From: Nemania diffusa
Lineage: Eukaryota; Ascomycota; Sordariomycetes; Xylariales; Xylariaceae
Length of the DNA stretch: 64,000 nucleotides
Direction: 5' to 3'
Assembly: GCA_038501195.1 (NCBI GenBank)
Contig: JBBPUQ010000006.1
Coordinates: 124,001-188,000 of the forward strand
Shown here piece by piece: positions 58,601 through 64,000 of this stretch. The position numbers and the translations under genes were made by a program. Numbering within the stretch: the stretch's first letter is position 1; each line of letters opens with the position of its first letter. The notes below the pieces were generated by a model that was given only the letters and a program-made list of their open reading frames with translations, ran no database searches and was not told the origin of the DNA.

Positions 58601-61600
58601 GGGCGGGATAAAAGGCCAGATCGGGGGCTTCCCGCCTGCTTTGCTCGGTCCCCTGCCTCTCCGACCGCACGGGCGCGTCGGTTATGCCAGACATCTATAT
58701 GCTGCGACTTTACGTGGGAAATGGAACCGCGGCCGGGCCAAGACGGACACAGCGCGGGAAGGGAGTAGGTTCGTCGGACTAGCTATAACGGCGGATTCTC
58801 CTCGTTCTCTGCGCTTGGAATAATTGCCGTCGGGGACATGGGAATTTCCGCCTAGCGCGCTTGGATAGTATATATATATATGTATGTACGTATACGCGAA
58901 TACGCAGGCGAACGAGCGAGCGAGAGATGGCATGGAGCGAGTGATGCGGGACGTAGACGGCCATATGCAGCGATCTCCTACTCGAGCACGTGGCGGGCGT
59001 ATGTAAGAGGTACGCAGCATGTATGTATGTATGCGGGCAAGCCTGCGTGTCTACCTATCCATTCCGCGCGCCCCCCTACCCTTCACCGACAGCGAGCAAG
59101 CAAAAAACCCAGCAGCGAGCCGCGGGTAGCCAAGGGCCAGCCTCGATGCGATGTGAAGAGGCGTCGTCGCGGCTTGGACGCATTGGTACCTGACCCGGCG
59201 TGACGACACTCTGTCCCCCCCGGGGCGGCATACTGTACATGTATATAATAATAAGAACGTGACATGTCATGTCAGGCCATGTCGTGTCAGAGATTGAGAT
59301 CGAGGATGGAGATTGGGAATCCCCTACTGGACGCCTGACGGGCGACATGTAACATGGTGAGTAGATACCTAACCTAGAAAACGTCTCAAGCTTTTCATCC
59401 TCACCCTCCTGCGTCGTGCTTGGTGTCGGGGACGAATGGGAAGGGTACCGAGGATGGGTGACGAGGTGGTAGGAATGTATGCCATATTTGTGTATGCCAA
59501 TGGTAGGTTCAGGTACCTATGATGGGATGACTTGTGGGTGGATGGACGGACGGATTGATGTATGTGCGTGTAAGTGAATCTGGGTTAGCTGTGATGGTAG
59601 CTATAGAATAGATAATATACCTAGCCAAGAGGCAGGGTGCCCTATCCGCAGGTAAAGCTAAGGTAGGAGCCATTTATATGTTATACCTAGCAGAAGACGA
59701 CGCACATGAGATACTTATAATAGTAATAATATGTATTGCGTAAGTAGATATATCAATGCTCGCAAGGTTTATTATCCAGGCATGAAATAGATTTAGATGT
59801 TGTAAGTTTAGTCATACCTAAGTATATAGCAACTGGTTTTAAGACTCCCAATAGGCGTGTCTAGTATGGGGAATTGAGTGAGATAACCCCTCTTTCCTGT
59901 TTAGGTCATTGTGGGGTAAGTTTACGCTTAGGTAGCCAAACAATTGTGCTCGCCTCTTGACTTACCTTATGTTTAGTGTGATATAAGTATGCTTAATATC
60001 TACAAGACTCTAATCTATAAGACTCTTAAACTCAAAAATGTTCCTCAAGTAGAAGTCCCCGCCTATTTGGCTTGTCTGGGTATCAGCTAACATATACAAA
60101 ATGACCTGCCTGGTTAAGGTTAAGTATTTTTATCTTGGAGCTTTCGATACTGAGCTCCCTCTTTTGTCTTCAACATATGCGGGAACAGGGCCGTTTCGGC
60201 GACTATGCCCAAGTTGAGGACTATAATACGAGTCTTGCGCGCCGACAATAAGCTGTTGCCGATCTACTTATTCCTCCTTCTCTTCTTATGAGTATTAGAT
60301 AGATAGTCTTTATCTCTCCGTTACTACCAGTACTATCTAGCTGATCTACTATCCGACCTCGTGTGTCGAGTTGGAGACGAACATGGGGGTTTAGATGGAT
60401 ACGGCAGTCTTCTGGAATCTCTTGCATTCTTTTTTAGTCTCGGCACCCATTGACCCCCAATAACCGACCCCTCTCGCGTGCTTCTTCCCCCTGGCGAGTC
60501 GTTCAGCCTCTCGACGATTCGTCGGCCTTAAACCGGTTTCGTATGACACGATTCTATAAGTATGAAAAATTAGTTTCGGTCAGAGAATCAACATCGGAGC
60601 ACTAGTACCTGAACCTGGACCCGCTAACACCCGCCGTCAGCAAGGATACCACGCATGCCTACTTTGTGAATGGCGTGCGTACCTACTTGCCTGCGTACTA
60701 TCCTACTGTACCTTACCCATCCCCATACGGCTCGCGTCGTCTATCCGCATGCTGCTCATTGTGATTACCTACCTATCACAACAGCTCCCGACGTCAACAA
60801 GCTGCCATATTGCCATCTCGCCCGCCCTCTCTCATGGATGGATGCATCACTCTCCATCTCTCTGGTAAATTAGGTACCTGTCCCGAGCCTCTCGCCCTCT
60901 GTCGTCCCCCCCGAGTCACACGATTCCATCTTACACACCCTTTCTGCATTTTCTTAATTTCTTTCCATGCAGGCTAGCTCCTCATTTCTTTCTAGTATGG
61001 CCCCGTGGGCACTCTTCCCCCTGTGCCCCATCACGACAGCTGAGGTAGTCCATCTCTTCGGTCCCACTTCCGGTCACGAGCACCCGCTACTGGCTATCTA
61101 CAAGTAGACATCCCCCACGAGCCTGCGGTGGATTGGATATAGAGTCGTCGGCACTTATGGAGGTATTAGTCTATGGGTGTGACAGGGACAGACGTAATTT
61201 GGGAAGCGGGAACGTCTGGAATGTATACCTGTATTTCCTGGGTAGTCAAAGTAGAATCGTGCTGTCCAATCACTCTCATCGAGACCCTCGCCTAGCTAGC
61301 TTGCCATCGTGTGTAGAAGAAGCACGTCTTCCGACGAAGAGTTTCATCACATATATGTACTTCGCAGAGCAGGCCCCTATCCGTCTTCCGGATCTCAACC
61401 CTTCGGATCCAACTGTTTAGTCCTTTGTTCTATAGTCTAGCAAGCCTCTGGAAGCTTTTCCCCCGCTAGGTGGATCGCAGTCTGGCACCGGATATTCTTT
61501 TCCTACCTACCTTTGGGCTCGCGGACTCTCGCCCGAACCTCATTCGAAGACGTCACCTTCTTCCGCATCAAAAAGCTCGTGATCCCGCCATCCTTACTTT

Positions 61601-61782
61601 GCTGTCTCTAAAGTACTGTCCGAAATACCCTCAGGTTTGAAACGAGAAAAAAAAGATTTATAGACTGCGGGGACATCTTATTCATATCACCTGACTTGGC
61701 CGCAGGCCATTGTCTAATAGGAAGTTGTTTGTACGCGTGCAAAAGTTGCGTGCGTTTGTGTAACATTTGTCGTCTCCAAGTA
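55657..61782. other. 6.1-kb gene-free region upstream of DLD1
   Basis: No exon with recognisable homology on either strand. It holds mixed-sequence islands, short GTAGGTAGG runs (58177-58199), and CT-rich tracts near 60460-61140 that look like promoter/leader sequence of the D-lactate dehydrogenase gene. A long non-coding or lineage-specific gene cannot be excluded. Confidence 0.4.
58177..58199. repeat. (AGGT)n tandem repeat
   Basis: Five consecutive AGGT units in the large intergenic region, part of the dispersed AGGT/ACCT motif family. Confidence 0.8.
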
Positions 61783-63977
61783 ATGTTGGCAAACAATGCC
61801 ACTCGACGCCTCATCGGCGGGTGCCGGCGTCCATTCTCTGCCAATGCGCCCCTGAGGAGACCCTCCACCGCCACCAGCAGAACGCCCAATGCAGCCAACT
61901 CTGGGCAGGCATCAGCCAGGTGGACAGGCCGCTCGGCTTTAACTCTGGCGGCGTCGACGGGAGTCATAGGATTTGGTCTCGCGACCTTGGCGCTAGATAG
62001 TTCGCCGAAACGCACTGCATCTCTGTTCGACGGCAAGGCGCCAGGGCCTAAATATGCCGCTGTCAAAGAAATGGAACTTGTAAGTTCATTGGATACCTTG
62101 CGCCGACGCCGCATGTAACCCGGGCTGCCTCGAAGAATGTGGATTAACCCCTTTTCAAGGCCCTGACAGATATAAGGCAAGAGATAAAAGCCCTGGGAGA
62201 GGATGAGGACATTATTAGCATCGACGCAGATGACCTGCATGCCCATGGCTACTCGGAATGGTCAACGGTCAACCCGGATGGCCTCCCTGTGGCCGTGGTG
62301 TATCCGCGGTCGACGGAGCAGGTGTCCGTCATCGCCCGCATCTGCCACAAATACCACGTCCCGATCATTGGCTATTCAGGCGGTACGAGCCTGGAAGGGC
62401 ATTTCTCCGCGCCGTATGGCGGCATCAGCGTGGACTTTGCATATATGGTGCGCATGGCTCTAATTCATTGGTCCTTAAACCTAGGAATTGATTTTCGGCG
62501 ACATAGGTAGGCATGTGATGGTGCACCGGGAGCTAACTGGAAGCGAGTAGGATAAAATCATACAATTCAACAAGGATGATATGGACATTGTTATCCAACC
62601 AAGCATCGGGTGGCAGGAGTTAAATACGAAGCTTAGCCAGATGGGCAGTGGTCTTTTCTTCCCCATTGATCCTGGTATGTACGCGCGAACGCAATAGCCA
62701 CAGTCCCTTATGTACCGGCTCACTGGTTAGAAACGATGAGAGCAGACCAGTTTTTGCTAACATACTCAGGCCCGGGCGCCAAGATCGGCGGCATGATAGG
62801 GACCAATTGCTCGGGCACCAACGCTGTGAGGTACGGCACGATGAAGGACTGGGTGATCAATCTCACCGTGGTCCTGGCCGACGGGACAATCATCAAGACG
62901 AGGCGCCGCCCGCGGAAAAGCTCGGCCGGGTACAATCTCAACGGCATTTTCGTCGGCAGCGAAGGAACACTTGGCTTGGTAACCGAAGGTCCGCGCTGTC
63001 TATCTCTCTCTTCCCCAGAATACCTCCAAATATGGAAGAGGATCTGACGAATTATGCATGACTAGCCACCCTTAAACTCGCCATCGTACCCGAAGAGACG
63101 TCTGTAGCGGTGGTGAGCTTCCCGACGATCCGCGACGCCGCAGCCGCCGCCGCGGGGATCATGCAGGCGGGGATCCCCGTGGCGTCTATGGAGGTCATGG
63201 ACGAGGTGCAGATGCGGGTGATCAACCTCGGCGGCGCGACGGCGCCGCGGGTATGGAAGGAGGCGCCAACTCTATTCTTCAAGTTCGCCGGCACCAAGGC
63301 GAGCGTCACTGACAACATCAGCCGCGTGAAAGGCATCACGGGGTCGAACAAGGGGAGCAATTTCGAGTTTGCGCGGGATGAGCGTGAGCGGAACCTCTTG
63401 TGGTCTGCGCGGAAGGAGGTCTTGTGGTCAATGTTAGCGCTGAGGAAAGAGGGTGAAGAAGTCTGTATGTTGTGAACCTATCCCATTTCTTTCCTTTCCT
63501 TTCCCTACTGTCTCCCCTTCCCTCCTCCTCCTCTTCATCCAATACCCGGCGGGCCGCGGATTGCGGTAAACGTTTATGACCCAACTAACGCGGCACTCAG
63601 GGAGCACGGATGTAGCAGTGCCCTTCAGCCGACTAGCAGAACTTATCGAGATCAGCAAGAAGGAGATGGACGACATGGGGCTGTTCGCGTCGATCCTGGG
63701 GCACATCGGGGACGGCAACTTCCACGAGAGCATCATCTACGACCGCACGGACGCGGCCGAGGTGGCCAAGGTGGAGCGCTGCGTCAAGAACATGGTGAAC
63801 CGCGCGCTGGACATGGAAGGGACCTGCACGGGCGAGCACTCGGTCGGCTGGGGCAAGAAGGCCTCGCTGCTGCGCGAGGTCGGCCCCGACACGCTCGCTG
63901 TTATGAAGCAGATCAAGCGCGCGCTCGATCCGTTGTGGATCATGAATCCAGGCAAGATCTTCGACGTCCCTTCCTGA
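61783..63977 (+). CDS. DLD1: Mitochondrial D-lactate dehydrogenase (cytochrome)
   Basis: Six exons, 61783-62079, 62160-62447, 62551-62674, 62770-62988, 63066-63464 and 63601-63977, give 567 residues. The N-terminus is Arg/Ala/Ser-rich, then has a hydrophobic segment ([20 protein letters not shown]), as in inner-membrane-anchored DLD1. FAD-binding PCMH motifs: [11 protein letters not shown] and [22 protein letters not shown]. The C-terminal cap has HIGDGNFHE and [11 protein letters not shown]. The enzyme oxidises D-lactate to pyruvate and passes electrons to cytochrome c. Intron 4 uses the weak donor GTCCGC at 62989: only this keeps [14 protein letters not shown] in phase. The gene is complete, ending 23 bp before the window end. 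Confidence 0.95.
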
Positions 63978-64000
63978 TTTTCGAGTTGGCTAGATAAGAT

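Noticed and set aside
61608..62246. 212-codon minus-strand frame over the start of DLD1
   Set aside because: Antisense shadow of the D-lactate dehydrogenase exons.

Overview
The window is nuclear DNA of a filamentous ascomycete (Pezizomycotina; Sordariomycetes or a close class is my best guess, not proven). The reasons are short spliceosomal introns of about 50-200 nt with GTNNGT donors and CTAAC/CTGAC-type branch sites, genes in monocistronic layout on both strands, fungus-specific families (SSU1, LRP1, CBP4, SKT5-type chitin synthase activator, DUF7704, a NACHT NLR and a DUF7025-type AAA ATPase), and no bacterial operon signals. I resolved 25 protein-coding genes. Most have introns that I placed by matching donor, branch and acceptor with reading phase and family conservation. 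Density is low, about one gene per 2.6 kb, with long intergenic stretches rich in short ACCT/AGGT-type motifs.

Region by region: (1) 1-7.4 kb holds a 5'-truncated protein of unknown function, an Asp/Glu-type amino-acid racemase, and a head-to-head pair of PAPS reductase (makes sulfite) and an SSU1-like sulfite exporter. (2) 7.4-10.2 kb is an AT-rich, probably decayed stretch followed by a four-exon secreted cysteine-rich protein. (3) 10.8-20.2 kb is a housekeeping block: LRP1/C1D exosome cofactor, a ketopantoate-reductase-like protein, the CHCHD2/Mix17 twin-CX9C protein, an MPPED-like phosphoesterase, COQ4, and PDCD5 with an 8-nt micro-exon. (4) 21.8-29.9 kb is an accessory block: a small secreted protein with 9 Cys, a 1366-residue NACHT NLR and, diverging from it, an AAA ATPase. 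(5) 30.5-33.5 kb is a chitin synthase activator with Sel1 repeats. (6) 36.8-55.7 kb is a second housekeeping block: CBP4, a SET methyltransferase, DCAF11-like WD40, SEC61 gamma, a CPSF6-like RRM protein, DUF7704, a Teb1-like double-telobox protein, and ribosomal proteins uL15 and eS4. (7) 55.7-61.8 kb has no gene I can support. (8) 61.8-64 kb is mitochondrial D-lactate dehydrogenase (six exons).

Functional links: PAPS reductase and SSU1 sit on one shared promoter and act on the same metabolite, sulfite. Several genes serve mitochondria (COQ4, CBP4, Mix17, DLD1). Others serve RNA, ribosome and secretion functions. The best candidates for something less described are the divergent NLR/AAA pair with secreted cysteine-rich proteins nearby, and the PAPS-reductase/SSU1 pair. 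All intron models are predictions by eye and need RNA-seq.
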